This document shows, piece by piece, positions 18,628-28,045 of a stretch of DNA of 64,000 nt. Every line of letters starts with the position of its first letter. Position 1 is the stretch's first letter. The stretch is from Bacteroidota bacterium (GTDB lineage Bacteria; Bacteroidota; Bacteroidia; Chitinophagales; Chitinophagaceae). The stretch spans positions 1 to 64,000 of the forward strand of contig CANGUG010000002.1 in NCBI GenBank assembly GCA_947457075.1, written 5' to 3'. Both the position numbers and the translations under genes were made by a program. Below the pieces are notes generated by a model that was not told the DNA's origin, searched no databases, and saw only the letters and a list, made by a program, of their open reading frames with translations.

Positions 18628-19575
18628 ATGCAAAAGCGGGATACAAATAAGCAGTTATTGTTCAAGCTGTCTCAATTAGAACAGTTATTAAGAGGAACGG
18701 ATTTTAAGTCATTTAAGTTTTTAGAAGATGCTTTAAAGCTCTCTCAACGAACCATTCAAAGAAGAATTGTTGAATTAAATAAACCAAAGGGAAAAGTTCA
18801 AGAAAGATTTAACCCTATCCATAAAAAAGACAAAGAATTTAGAATTTTTGATCCTGCAAATAATAGCATGCCCTTATTTAGTCAAGATGAAATTTTTGAG
18901 ATATGGGATAAGATAGTACATAAGGCTCAAATTGATATTGATAAGAATGTATCAGATAAATTGCTAAAAATTATTTCAATGAGATCAAATGATACGGGTC
19001 CTTACAAGGATAAATATCATAAAATTGAAAAAGCCATTAGCAATAATAGGAAAATAGCATTTCAATATCAACCCCGTAATTCAACAATATTAAAATCTTA
19101 TACTGTTACACCAGCGTATATAAATTATGATCATAATAAGTTATTTGTATATTACCCCAAGAAAGACGACTTTACCGAATTTTTTATTGATGGTATAAAA
19201 GATTTAAAAATTACCACACTAGAAACGGATGATTTTTCTAAATGGACGCCAAAACAAAATGATAATGATATTTTTGGATTTAGTATGAGAGACAAAAAAA
19301 TCAATGTAGAAATTGAAATGGATTCTTTCGCTAAAAACCAACTGATTGGACAATTTAGAAATACAATTCAATTTATACAACCTATAGAAGCCAATGAGGA
19401 ACAATTTAAGTTGAAAATGCCTGTAGGAGATATTGCACCCATTGGTAGATTCATATTTGGTCTAATTAGTAGAATAAAAATAGTAGGAGATCAAAAATTC
19501 AAAACTGAACTGAAAGACTATTATATAGAATATGTTAAAGAAGGGTTGACTGAAATAAAAAAGCAATGGGATTAG
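18628..19575 (+). CDS. HTH plus WYL-domain transcriptional regulator
   Basis: N-terminal HTH (LSQRTIQRRIVELN); KIAFQYQPRNSTILKSYTVTPAYINYDHNKLFVYY WYL-type core. Confidence 0.7.
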   Translation: MQKRDTNKQLLFKLSQLEQLLRGTDFKSFKFLEDALKLSQRTIQRRIVELNKPKGKVQERFNPIHKKDKEFRIFDPANNSMPLFSQDEIFEIWDKIVHKAQIDIDKNVSDKLLKIISMRSNDTGPYKDKYHKIEKAISNNRKIAFQYQPRNSTILKSYTVTPAYINYDHNKLFVYYPKKDDFTEFFIDGIKDLKITTLETDDFSKWTPKQNDNDIFGFSMRDKKINVEIEMDSFAKNQLIGQFRNTIQFIQPIEANEEQFKLKMPVGDIAPIGRFIFGLISRIKIVGDQKFKTELKDYYIEYVKEGLTEIKKQWD

Positions 19576-19595
19576 TGTATTCAAATTATATGGAA

Positions 19596-19629
19596 AATAA
19601 ATATATATTTTGTAATAAATATATATTTT
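19596..19629. repeat. Two copies of 16-bp aataaatatatatttt, period 18
   Basis: 19596-19611 and 19614-19629. Confidence 0.8.
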
Positions 19630-19650
19630 ATTATATTTAAATAAAAAACT

Positions 19651-20646
19651 ATGTTACCATACATTGATTATCAAAATAAATGGACTAATCCAGCACCTGC
19701 TGGTTTTGGCAGAATGCTCATGGACATGCCCTCCTATCATGATTACCTGATTAGGGAAATTTATCAACAAGATTATTTGGATTTATATCTTGGAGCAATG
19801 ACTTTTAATAGAACTATTGTTGGAGGAATATATTACGTAAAAATTACAGGAAACCCAATTTTAAGTGTTTTGGGTATTCCATTGGATCCTTTATTTACGC
19901 TTACAATGGGAGGCAATGATTACATTAAGGTTGATTATGATTATCCATGGACCATAGCTCAACTAAATCAAAAACGATGTATAAAATATATTATGATTGG
20001 AGAAGCTGCACATCCAATCAATGATTCGTATTTTTATAAGCATACCTCAACAGTTTCAAGTCCATGGTTGTCTGCTCCTGTTGCAGCATTTACTCCATCT
20101 CCTAATGGTTCCGTTTTAACAGGACCGACCAAATTGGAAAAACTTTTATACTTAGCAGATAATGGATATATTTTAATTGATTTATTCCCATTTGCAACAA
20201 ATTATACAGCTTTAAGAACAGTGTTAAATACAACTGGCGTATCTACTTTTTTCTTTAATAATGAAGTATTATTTAGAATAAATCAATTTGTTGTTAATGG
20301 ACTCACTTGTCAAAATTCAAATGAGCAAAATTCAAATGGGAAAAACGCATATGAACCAATAATTGCTTTTAGCGGCCCTCCAACTATACATCATTATTTA
20401 GCTAATGAAATAGCTATGGGTGCAATATTGTTGCCTCCAACAATAGTTTGTAGGTGTTATATGAATGATACTATTCCAGCTACCATTCCGACACCCCCAT
20501 TATATTGGAATAGGCCTTGGACTTCTATGACTGCTCTACATGGTGTAGTTATCCCATATGTAAAAGCTCCATATTACAGATGTTGTACTTGTCAAAATGC
20601 AATAGCAGGACCAAATAATTTATTTATTAGAGTAGCTTTTTTTTAA
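19651..20646 (+). CDS. Hypothetical protein with UDG-superfamily-like motif
   Basis: CIKYIMIGEAAHPINDSYFY and LYLADNGYILIDLFPFA; assignment is inference. Confidence 0.4.
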   Translation: MLPYIDYQNKWTNPAPAGFGRMLMDMPSYHDYLIREIYQQDYLDLYLGAMTFNRTIVGGIYYVKITGNPILSVLGIPLDPLFTLTMGGNDYIKVDYDYPWTIAQLNQKRCIKYIMIGEAAHPINDSYFYKHTSTVSSPWLSAPVAAFTPSPNGSVLTGPTKLEKLLYLADNGYILIDLFPFATNYTALRTVLNTTGVSTFFFNNEVLFRINQFVVNGLTCQNSNEQNSNGKNAYEPIIAFSGPPTIHHYLANEIAMGAILLPPTIVCRCYMNDTIPATIPTPPLYWNRPWTSMTALHGVVIPYVKAPYYRCCTCQNAIAGPNNLFIRVAFF

Positions 20647-20654
20647 GGATCAAC

Positions 20655-21959
20655 CTAAACCCTTTTTATATCCGCTCCTAGTTCTTGCAAGCGCTTGTCT
20701 ATATATTGATAGCCGCGGTCAATTTGTTCAATGTTTTGAATGGTACTTTTTCCTTCGGCGCTTAAAGCAGCAATCAGTAAGGCTTGCCCTGCTCGAATAT
20801 CCGGGCTGCTCATAGTAATACCACGTAATGCATACTTACGATCTAATCCAATTACGGTGGCGCGGTGTGGATCACACAAAATAATTTGTGCACCCATATC
20901 AATTAATTTATCGGTGAAAAACAATCTGCTCTCAAACATTTTTTGATGAATTAATACGCTACCTCTTGCTTGTGTGGCAGTCACTAATACAATACTCAAT
21001 AAATCGGGTGTGAAACCTGGCCATGGATTGTCATAAATGGTAAGGATACCACCATCCATATAGGTTTGTATTTCGTAATCCTCTTGCGCTGGAATAAAAA
21101 TATCGTCTCCTTGTATATCAAAATCAATCCCTAGTAATTTAAATTTCTCCGGAATAATACCTAAGTGTTGAACGCCTGCATCTTTAATGCGAATTTCACT
21201 TTTTGTCATGGCAGCCATTCCAATGAAAGAGCCAATCTCAATCATGTCCGGTAAAATACGGTGTGCTGTTCCTCCTAATTTTTGAACACCTTCAATGGTT
21301 AATAAATTACTTCCTACACCTGTAATTTTTGCACCCATTCTATTTAACATATTACATAGCTGTTGCAAGTAAGGTTCACAAGCAGCATTGTAAATAGTGG
21401 TGATACCTTCTGCTAAAACAGCAGCCATTAATATATTAGCAGTACCTGTTACGGAAGGTTCATCAAGCAACATATAACAACCTTTTAAACCATTCGTCTT
21501 AATGGTAAAACAAGCAAGGTCTTGATCATATGCATATTGTGCACCTAATTTTTCAAATCCAATAATATGTGTATCTAAACGACGACGTCCAATTTTATCT
21601 CCCCCTGGTTTAGGTAAGTAGGCGATATTAAAACGGGCAAGTATCGGACCAGCCAACATTACAGAGCCTCTTAATCGTCCACTCTTTTTTCTAAATTCTT
21701 CAGAAGCTAAATAATTAGGATCAATTTTATCGGCTTGAAAACGATAAACGCCTTCTTCCAATTTCTCAACAGATACGCCCATTTCATGTAAGAGCTCAAT
21801 TAATAAATTAACATCTACAATATTGGGAATGTTTGAAATGGTAATGGGGTCGCTACTTAATACAACTGCCGATAAAATTTGTAAGGCTTCATTTTTTGCC
21901 CCCTGAGGAACAATTGTTCCCTTTAATGCCTTACCGCCTCTTACTTCAAATGAGCTCAT
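20655..21959 (-). CDS. murA: UDP-N-acetylglucosamine 1-carboxyvinyltransferase
   Basis: GGKALKGTIVPQGAKNEALQIL; SGRLRGSVMLAGPILAR; SPDIRAGQALLIAAL. Confidence 0.95.
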   Translation of the reverse strand: MSSFEVRGGKALKGTIVPQGAKNEALQILSAVVLSSDPITISNIPNIVDVNLLIELLHEMGVSVEKLEEGVYRFQADKIDPNYLASEEFRKKSGRLRGSVMLAGPILARFNIAYLPKPGGDKIGRRRLDTHIIGFEKLGAQYAYDQDLACFTIKTNGLKGCYMLLDEPSVTGTANILMAAVLAEGITTIYNAACEPYLQQLCNMLNRMGAKITGVGSNLLTIEGVQKLGGTAHRILPDMIEIGSFIGMAAMTKSEIRIKDAGVQHLGIIPEKFKLLGIDFDIQGDDIFIPAQEDYEIQTYMDGGILTIYDNPWPGFTPDLLSIVLVTATQARGSVLIHQKMFESRLFFTDKLIDMGAQIILCDPHRATVIGLDRKYALRGITMSSPDIRAGQALLIAALSAEGKSTIQNIEQIDRGYQYIDKRLQELGADIKRV

Positions 21960-22024
21960 GTGTTTGGTGTTAGAAAAACGAAATTAAACTTTTCTTGAAA
22001 TAGACTCTATAAAATTTCAGGAAC

Positions 22025-22058
22025 AAAAAACCCATCAGTGTATTTTGATGGGCTTTGA
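22025..22058 (-). terminator. Stem-loop downstream of the DUF4290 gene
   Basis: aaacccatca gtgtatt ttgatgggctt. Confidence 0.5.
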
Positions 22059-22085
22059 TAGTAAGGTATATTAATGAATCGCTTA

Positions 22086-22769
22086 TTAGTAGCGCTTTTT
22101 AAAGTTGCGGTTATTGTTATTTCTTCCGCCACCGCCGCCGCCTGGCCCACGTCCGCCACCGCCTCTATTGCGGTTGTTGTTTTGCCATCTTCCTCCTGCT
22201 GTACGGTATTCATCGCGTTCAAAATTTTGGTTGCGATGTTTAATGTAGGGAGTATTGCTAAATTCAAGACCACCACCCGTAATAGCATTTAACTCATTGC
22301 GGATTGCATCATCTTGTACTAATTCTTTATGCCAGTTGCTATAGGCCAATTTCATGTAGTGCGCAATGCTGTTCGCGAAACCAGCTTTCTTTTCTTCATC
22401 GGTTTCAGCCATTGCTTTATCAATGACCAATTCTAAATTCTTACCCAAATGCGCATATTTAATTTTGCGTTTAGGATAAGGTAAAGGATCTGGTTTTTGT
22501 TTATAGGTTTCCTTGGTTGGAATGGGGTAAGGACTTTCAACGTCTAATTTAAAATTGCTCATAAAAAACAGGTGATCCCATAATTTATGCTTGTAATCTT
22601 CAATATTCTTAAGCGAAGGATTTAAAAAACCCATCAACTCAATCACCACCTGCGCTTGTTCCTGGCGTTTGGCCTTGTCCTCAATGGTCATAAGATGGTC
22701 CACCATCCTTTGAACGTGACGGCCATACTCCCTCATCCCCATTATGCTTCTTGCTGTATTGTACTCCAT
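22086..22769 (-). CDS. DUF4290-like protein with Gly/Arg/Asn-rich C-terminal tail
   Basis: MEYNTARSIMGMREYGRHVQRMVDHLM typical N-terminus; RGGGGRGPGGGGGGRNNNNRNFKKRY tail. Confidence 0.75.
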   Translation of the reverse strand: MEYNTARSIMGMREYGRHVQRMVDHLMTIEDKAKRQEQAQVVIELMGFLNPSLKNIEDYKHKLWDHLFFMSNFKLDVESPYPIPTKETYKQKPDPLPYPKRKIKYAHLGKNLELVIDKAMAETDEEKKAGFANSIAHYMKLAYSNWHKELVQDDAIRNELNAITGGGLEFSNTPYIKHRNQNFERDEYRTAGGRWQNNNRNRGGGGRGPGGGGGGRNNNNRNFKKRY

Positions 22770-22854
22770 GTATTAAATCTTCCGAGTAACAAATGTAAGG
22801 TTTTTATGGGTAATTTTCGCCACATCAAAAACCACTTTTGCGTATATTCGTGCT

Positions 22855-23895
22855 ATGGAGCAATTGTTACAACAAATAGAAGCCATCAAGGCCGAAATCG
22901 CAGCTACGGTAGCCACCACCCCGGATGCGGTGGAGCAATACAGAATCAAATACTTAGGTACCAAGGGTTTGGTAAAACAAATCATGGGGGAGATGAAAAA
23001 TGTGCCCAATGAGCAGAAAAAAGAGTTTGGTCAAATATTAAACGCTTTTAAAATTGTAGCTGAAGAAAAAATGCAACAATTGCAAGAAGCTTTGGGAGAT
23101 AGTGGGGAGCAAAGTGGTGCCAATTTCGATTTCACTTTACCAGGTGATCCTATTGCTGTTGGAACAAGACACCCTTTGAATTTAGTGCGTAACCAAATGG
23201 TTTCTATTTTTAAACGTTTAGGTTTTGCGGTAGCGGAAGGTCCTGAAGTGGAAGATGACTGGCATAATTTTGGTGCCATGAATTTACCTGCCGATCATCC
23301 AGCACGTGATATGCAAGACACTTTTTATGTACAAGAAGCGAGTGAAAATAATGCAGCCTGGTTATTAAGAACACATACCAGTAGTGTACAAGCACGTGTG
23401 ATGGAAACACAGAAGCCGCCTATTCGAGTAATATGTCCTGGTCGTGTGTATCGCAATGAAACAATTTCCGCGCGCGCGCATTGCTTTTTTCATCAGGTAG
23501 AAGGATTGTATATTGATGAAAATGTAAGCTTTGCGGATTTAAAACAAACCTTGTATTTCTTTGTACAAGAAATGTTTGGTAAGGATGTGAAAGTAAGATT
23601 CCGTCCAAGTTATTTCCCATTCACGGAGCCTAGTGCTGAGATGGATATTAGTTGTCAAATTTGTGCAGGCAAAGGATGTAATATTTGTAAACATACTGGA
23701 TGGGTTGAAATTTTAGGTTCAGGAATGGTGCATCCCAAAGTGTTAGAAAATTTTGGCATAGACCCTGAAAAGTATACTGGATTTGCGTTTGGTATGGGTG
23801 TAGAAAGAATTGCCCAACTAAAATACCAAGTAAACGACTTGCGTTTATACTCTCAAAATGACCTGCGCTTTTTAGAACAGTTTAAGTCTGTTTGA
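22855..23895 (+). CDS. pheS: Phenylalanyl-tRNA synthetase alpha subunit
   Basis: HPLNLVRNQMVSIFKRLGF; RTHTSSVQARVM; GFAFGMGVERIAQLKY. Confidence 0.96.
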   Translation: MEQLLQQIEAIKAEIAATVATTPDAVEQYRIKYLGTKGLVKQIMGEMKNVPNEQKKEFGQILNAFKIVAEEKMQQLQEALGDSGEQSGANFDFTLPGDPIAVGTRHPLNLVRNQMVSIFKRLGFAVAEGPEVEDDWHNFGAMNLPADHPARDMQDTFYVQEASENNAAWLLRTHTSSVQARVMETQKPPIRVICPGRVYRNETISARAHCFFHQVEGLYIDENVSFADLKQTLYFFVQEMFGKDVKVRFRPSYFPFTEPSAEMDISCQICAGKGCNICKHTGWVEILGSGMVHPKVLENFGIDPEKYTGFAFGMGVERIAQLKYQVNDLRLYSQNDLRFLEQFKSV

Positions 23896-23904
23896 TAAAC
23901 AATT

Positions 23905-24639
23905 ATGCTACATAATACCAAGGGCATTGTACTACGTGTAACTAAGTATGGAGATACGAGTTTAATTATGACGGCGTACACCGAGCTTTTTGGATTACAA
24001 CAATATATTTTAAAAGGAGTTAGAACTACTAGTAAAAAAGGGTCTAACAAAGCGGTATATTATCAACCTGCGGCCATTTTACAAATGGAAGTGTATCATA
24101 GTCCCATGAAAGGACTGCAAATGGTGAAGGAAGTAAATTGGGATACGATTTATCAAAATATTTATTCCGATGTGGTCCGTAATGCAGTGGCTACCTATAT
24201 TGTAGAAGTATTGCAACAAACCTTACAGCCGGAACCGCATCCTGAATTATTTTATTTAATTGAAGATACTTTCAAGCAATTAGACAAAGGCAATGCAACT
24301 CTTGCTAGCAATCTTCCGATTTATTTTTTAATCCATTTAAGCGAAACCTTGGGTTTTGGTTTACAAGGCAATTTCGAAGAAACAACCCCTTACTTAGATG
24401 TTAAGGAGGGGCAGTTTGTAAAAGAAAAACCATTGCATCCTTATTTTTTAGAAGGGCAGGAAGCACAAACTGCAAGTACCTTTTTACAAGTTCAATTTTA
24501 CAATGATTTAGAAAACATTGTTTTAAACGGTGGGCAAAGAAAAAAAATATTAGAATTATTCCAGCTTTCATTAAGCTGGCACTATAAAGGGTTTAAAGAA
24601 ATTAAATCGCTCGAAATTTTACAAGCCGTGTTGCATTAA
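23905..24639 (+). CDS. recO: DNA repair protein RecO
   Basis: MLHNTKGIVLRVTKYGDTSLIMTAYTELFGLQQYILKGVR. Confidence 0.9.
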   Translation: MLHNTKGIVLRVTKYGDTSLIMTAYTELFGLQQYILKGVRTTSKKGSNKAVYYQPAAILQMEVYHSPMKGLQMVKEVNWDTIYQNIYSDVVRNAVATYIVEVLQQTLQPEPHPELFYLIEDTFKQLDKGNATLASNLPIYFLIHLSETLGFGLQGNFEETTPYLDVKEGQFVKEKPLHPYFLEGQEAQTASTFLQVQFYNDLENIVLNGGQRKKILELFQLSLSWHYKGFKEIKSLEILQAVLH

Positions 24640-24680
24640 ATCGAAAGTCCTCCTTAAACTAGTTTTGTTATCGATTATAT

Positions 24681-25847
24681 TTAAAGTATCCTTCTTGATA
24701 CTGCTGCGGCTATTTGATTGTCCGTTCCAACATTTTCTATCAACACCACTCCTGGTTTTTTTCCTTTTTCAAAACTGCCTAAATGTTTATCCATTTGTAA
24801 TGCGCGTGCACCATTAAGGGTAGCCCAGCATAACATTTCTTCTAAAGGAATTTGTTGATGATGTTGTTGAATGGTTTTTAATTCATCTACTATATTTAAA
24901 CTCCAGTTACTTGCATAGCTATCAGTGCCCACAATAATATTAGCCGCATTGGTTCTTAGCAATTCAACAGGGGGCATGGTTTGTTCAATGTATTGATTGG
25001 CGTTGGGACATAAGCACCAAAACGTATTAGGCATTTGTTTTTTCACAGCACTAATATCATTGGCACTCGTGAAACTATTGTGTACTAAAATACTAGTGTT
25101 CGCATTTTTAAAAATGGGTAATACCGATTGAAGAGAACTTAAACCAGTGGGTTCAAAAAAATCAAGTGACACTTTTGTTCTTTCATACATGCCTAAAAAA
25201 CTTCCTGTTTTGTATTGAAAGAAATCATTTTCGTCGGGCGTTTCCTGATTGTGCATGCTAATGGTATGTGCACCAAAATGTGCACTTAGTAATTTCCATA
25301 AATGATTGGTCACCGAATAGGGTGCATGTGGTACTAGGGATGCGCGAATACAATTTTGTTCAAATGTTTTTTGTTTTTCTATCCCCTCAATTATTTTATC
25401 AGGCGCGCGGGTAGGATCTAAGTCGTACAACTCCACAAATGTATAATACGCTAAATTATGTTTTGTTTTTTGTGCAAGGGTATCTAAAGTGTTGCTAATA
25501 TCTCCCACCGCTACAATTCCATTTGCATACATTTCATTTTCTGCAGCAACAATTGCATCTTGAATTCTTTCAGGTTCCACTTGACGCAAGGAAACAATTT
25601 GTTTTACAAATTCCTGTAATCCGGTATGTGCCGGAATCATTCCTTTCATATGCGATAATTCCAAATGACAATGTGCATTTACGAACCCAGGTGTGAGGAC
25701 TCCTTCAAAGCTTTGAATATCATCTCCAGCATCTTCAATGCCCACAATCCCTTCTACGGTACCCTCCTTAGTGGTAATTAAAACCAATTGGTCCTGTAAA
25801 AATTCAGTGCCTGTAAAAAGCTGGGTCGCTTGGAATTTTTGATACAT
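24681..25847 (-). CDS. Amidohydrolase-family metal-dependent hydrolase
   Basis: TPGFVNAHCHLELSHM; LVPHAPYSV; GTDSYASNWSLNIVDE. Confidence 0.85.
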   Translation of the reverse strand: MYQKFQATQLFTGTEFLQDQLVLITTKEGTVEGIVGIEDAGDDIQSFEGVLTPGFVNAHCHLELSHMKGMIPAHTGLQEFVKQIVSLRQVEPERIQDAIVAAENEMYANGIVAVGDISNTLDTLAQKTKHNLAYYTFVELYDLDPTRAPDKIIEGIEKQKTFEQNCIRASLVPHAPYSVTNHLWKLLSAHFGAHTISMHNQETPDENDFFQYKTGSFLGMYERTKVSLDFFEPTGLSSLQSVLPIFKNANTSILVHNSFTSANDISAVKKQMPNTFWCLCPNANQYIEQTMPPVELLRTNAANIIVGTDSYASNWSLNIVDELKTIQQHHQQIPLEEMLCWATLNGARALQMDKHLGSFEKGKKPGVVLIENVGTDNQIAAAVSRRIL

Positions 25848-26072
25848 ATATATAAGTAAGGGTAAAATTAAGGGTAAAATGGGGCAGATGGGCCATTAAC
25901 TGCTTGTGCAATGCTATTTTTATGTAAGCAGCCATTTCCTAACCTATTGATTTTCAGCACCTATTTAGTATCATTTAAATTATGATACAAAAATATTATT
26001 GATAATCAATGTTTTATAAAGATGCGCCAAAAAATAGTCCTTAAAAACCGCCAATAACCTAAAATCCCGCCG

Positions 26073-26148
26073 TACCTTTGCCCTCCCTTCAAAAAGGGGA
26101 ATTATTTACGGCTAGCGGGATAGCGCGGCCTCATTTAAACAAAGAATT
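26073..26148 (+). promoter_or_regulatory. TAnnTTTG -7 box (taccttTG, 26073-26080) and short rplM leader with stem-like segments
   Basis: gtacctttgccctcccttcaaaaaggggaattatttacggctagcgggatagcgcggcc; possible L13-type autoregulatory leader, unverified. Confidence 0.4.
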
Positions 26149-26592
26149 ATGAGTAAACTACATTTCACCACGAAGCACGCCAACGCGGCTACCGTTAAAC
26201 ATGGCTGGTACATTGTTGATGGTACTAATCAAACCGTAGGACGTATTGCTTCAAAAATTGCATCAGTTCTACGTGGTAAGAACAAAGCTTATTACACTCC
26301 TCATGTTGATTGTGGAGATTATGTAATCATCGTAAACGCAGAAAAAGTTGTTTTGACTGGAAACAAATTCCACGATAAGCAATACTTAAACTATTCTGGT
26401 TACCCAGGTGGTAAAAAAGAAGAAGCTGCTGAAGATTTAATCAAGCGTCGTCCAGAAGTAATTATGGAAAGAGCGGTTAAAGGTATGTTACCTAAAAATC
26501 GTTTAGGACGTAAGATGATCAAAAAGTTATTTGTGTATGCTGGTCCTAATCACCCACACACTGCACAACAACCAAAAGAATTTAAATTTTAA
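26149..26592 (+). CDS. rplM: 50S ribosomal protein L13
   Basis: [48 protein letters not shown]. Confidence 0.97.
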   Translation: MSKLHFTTKHANAATVKHGWYIVDGTNQTVGRIASKIASVLRGKNKAYYTPHVDCGDYVIIVNAEKVVLTGNKFHDKQYLNYSGYPGGKKEEAAEDLIKRRPEVIMERAVKGMLPKNRLGRKMIKKLFVYAGPNHPHTAQQPKEFKF

Positions 26593-26612
26593 TTAATTCC
26601 AAATCTATATAA

Positions 26613-27002
26613 ATGGAAAAGCAAACAAATGCAGTAGGTCGTCGTAAGGAAGCCGTAACGCGTGTCTTCGTTAGCAAGGGTACTGGAAAAATTACCGTTA
26701 ACGATAAAGATTACAAAGCGTACTTTCCTTTAGTGTACTTACAAAATCAAGTAGAAGCTCCTTTAAAAGCAGCGGGTGTTGAAGGTAAATACGATATCGT
26801 AATTAACGCAGCAGGCGGTGGTATGAAAGGACAAGCAGAAGCAGCCAAATTAGGTATTGCTCGTGTATTAGTTGAATTGAATCCTGAAGTTCGTCCAACA
26901 TTAAAAGCTGCTGGACAATTGAAGCGTGATCCAAGAAGTGTTGAACGTAAGAAGTTCGGTCACAAGAAGGCGCGTAGAAGCTTCCAATTTAGCAAGCGTT
27001 AA
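26613..27002 (+). CDS. rpsI: 30S ribosomal protein S9
   Basis: AVGRRKEAVTRVFV ... RKKFGHKKARRSFQFSKR. Confidence 0.97.
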   Translation: MEKQTNAVGRRKEAVTRVFVSKGTGKITVNDKDYKAYFPLVYLQNQVEAPLKAAGVEGKYDIVINAAGGGMKGQAEAAKLGIARVLVELNPEVRPTLKAAGQLKRDPRSVERKKFGHKKARRSFQFSKR

Positions 27003-27047
27003 TCGAAAGATAAATTATACATTAATTCATTATTACAACTTATACAA

Positions 27048-27929
27048 ATGGAAAATAATACTTCACTTCAACAGCAACTTTTGGAAGCTGGCGTACACTT
27101 TGGTCACCTTAAAAAGAAGTGGAATCCAAAGATGTTACCTTATATCTTCGCTGAGAAGAAAGGGATTCACATCATTGATTTAAATAAAACTGTAGATCAT
27201 TTACAAGAAACTGCTGCTGCTTTAAAGCAAATTGCTAAGAGCGGTAAGAAAATTATGTTTGTTGCTACTAAGAAGCAAGCAAAAGAAATTGTAAGTGAGT
27301 GTGCAAAGAAAGTAAACATGCCTTATGCAACTGAGCGTTGGTTAGGTGGTATGTTAACTAACTTCAACACTGTTCGTAAGAGCGTTAAGAAAATGCAAAG
27401 CATTGAAAAAATGTTGAACGACGGTAGCGCAGACAGCTTAACTAAAAAAGAGCGTTTAACATTAGGTCGCGATAAAGACAAAATGGAAAAAGTATTAGGT
27501 GGTATCGCTCAATTGGGCCGTTTACCAGCTGCTTTATTCTTGGTGGATATCGGACATGAGCATATTGCATTAGCAGAAGCTAAGCGTTTAGGTATTCAAA
27601 CTTTTGGTATGGTTGACACTAACTGTGATCCAAACAAAGTTGATTTTTCTATTCCTGCAAATGACGATGCTACAAAGTCAATTGCTATTATCACTAACTA
27701 TATCACTGCAGCAATTGCTGAGGGATTAGCAGAGCGTCAAGCTTCTAAGGATGATGAAACAGAAGTAGAAGAAGGCAACAACGAAAACGAAGCGAAAGCA
27801 AAGCGTATGGAAGCTGAAGCAAATGCTGAAGGCGGAAGAGCTAAGCGTGGTGCGGGTGCAGGTACTTCTGCTCCAGGTGCGCCTAAGCGTCGTACTACTA
27901 CTGGTACACGTCGTCCAGCTGGAAAATAA
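27048..27929 (+). CDS. rpsB: 30S ribosomal protein S2 with extended low-complexity tail
   Basis: LLEAGVHFGHLKKKWNPKMLPYIFAEKKGIHIIDLNKT. Confidence 0.97.
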   Translation: MENNTSLQQQLLEAGVHFGHLKKKWNPKMLPYIFAEKKGIHIIDLNKTVDHLQETAAALKQIAKSGKKIMFVATKKQAKEIVSECAKKVNMPYATERWLGGMLTNFNTVRKSVKKMQSIEKMLNDGSADSLTKKERLTLGRDKDKMEKVLGGIAQLGRLPAALFLVDIGHEHIALAEAKRLGIQTFGMVDTNCDPNKVDFSIPANDDATKSIAIITNYITAAIAEGLAERQASKDDETEVEEGNNENEAKAKRMEAEANAEGGRAKRGAGAGTSAPGAPKRRTTTGTRRPAGK

Positions 27930-27937
27930 TATATTAT

Positions 27938-27996
27938 CCCAATTGGGTTGTTGGTTTCTATTTACTTAGACACTAATGACCCAATTGTATTTTTTT
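27938..27996 (+). terminator. Possible terminator or attenuator between rpsB and tsf
   Basis: caattggg (27940-27947) / cccaattg (27980-27987) followed by a T-run; alternative palindrome cccaattggg (27938-27947). Confidence 0.35.
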
Positions 27997-28045
27997 GATA
28001 GTATTTAAGCAAGTTAATTTTAAAGAACATTTTAAAAATATTTTT

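Noticed and set aside
22007-22292. Both-strand ORFs over the DUF4290 gene tail
   Set aside because: Alternative frames of the Gly/Arg/Asn-rich low-complexity tail
22796-22850. Weak inverted repeat ggttttt...aaaaacc upstream of pheS
   Set aside because: AT-rich, short arms and no T-run placement; expected by chance
25858-25880. aagggtaaaat repeated twice upstream of the amidohydrolase gene
   Set aside because: Two 11-bp copies only; reads as a chance AT-rich repeat
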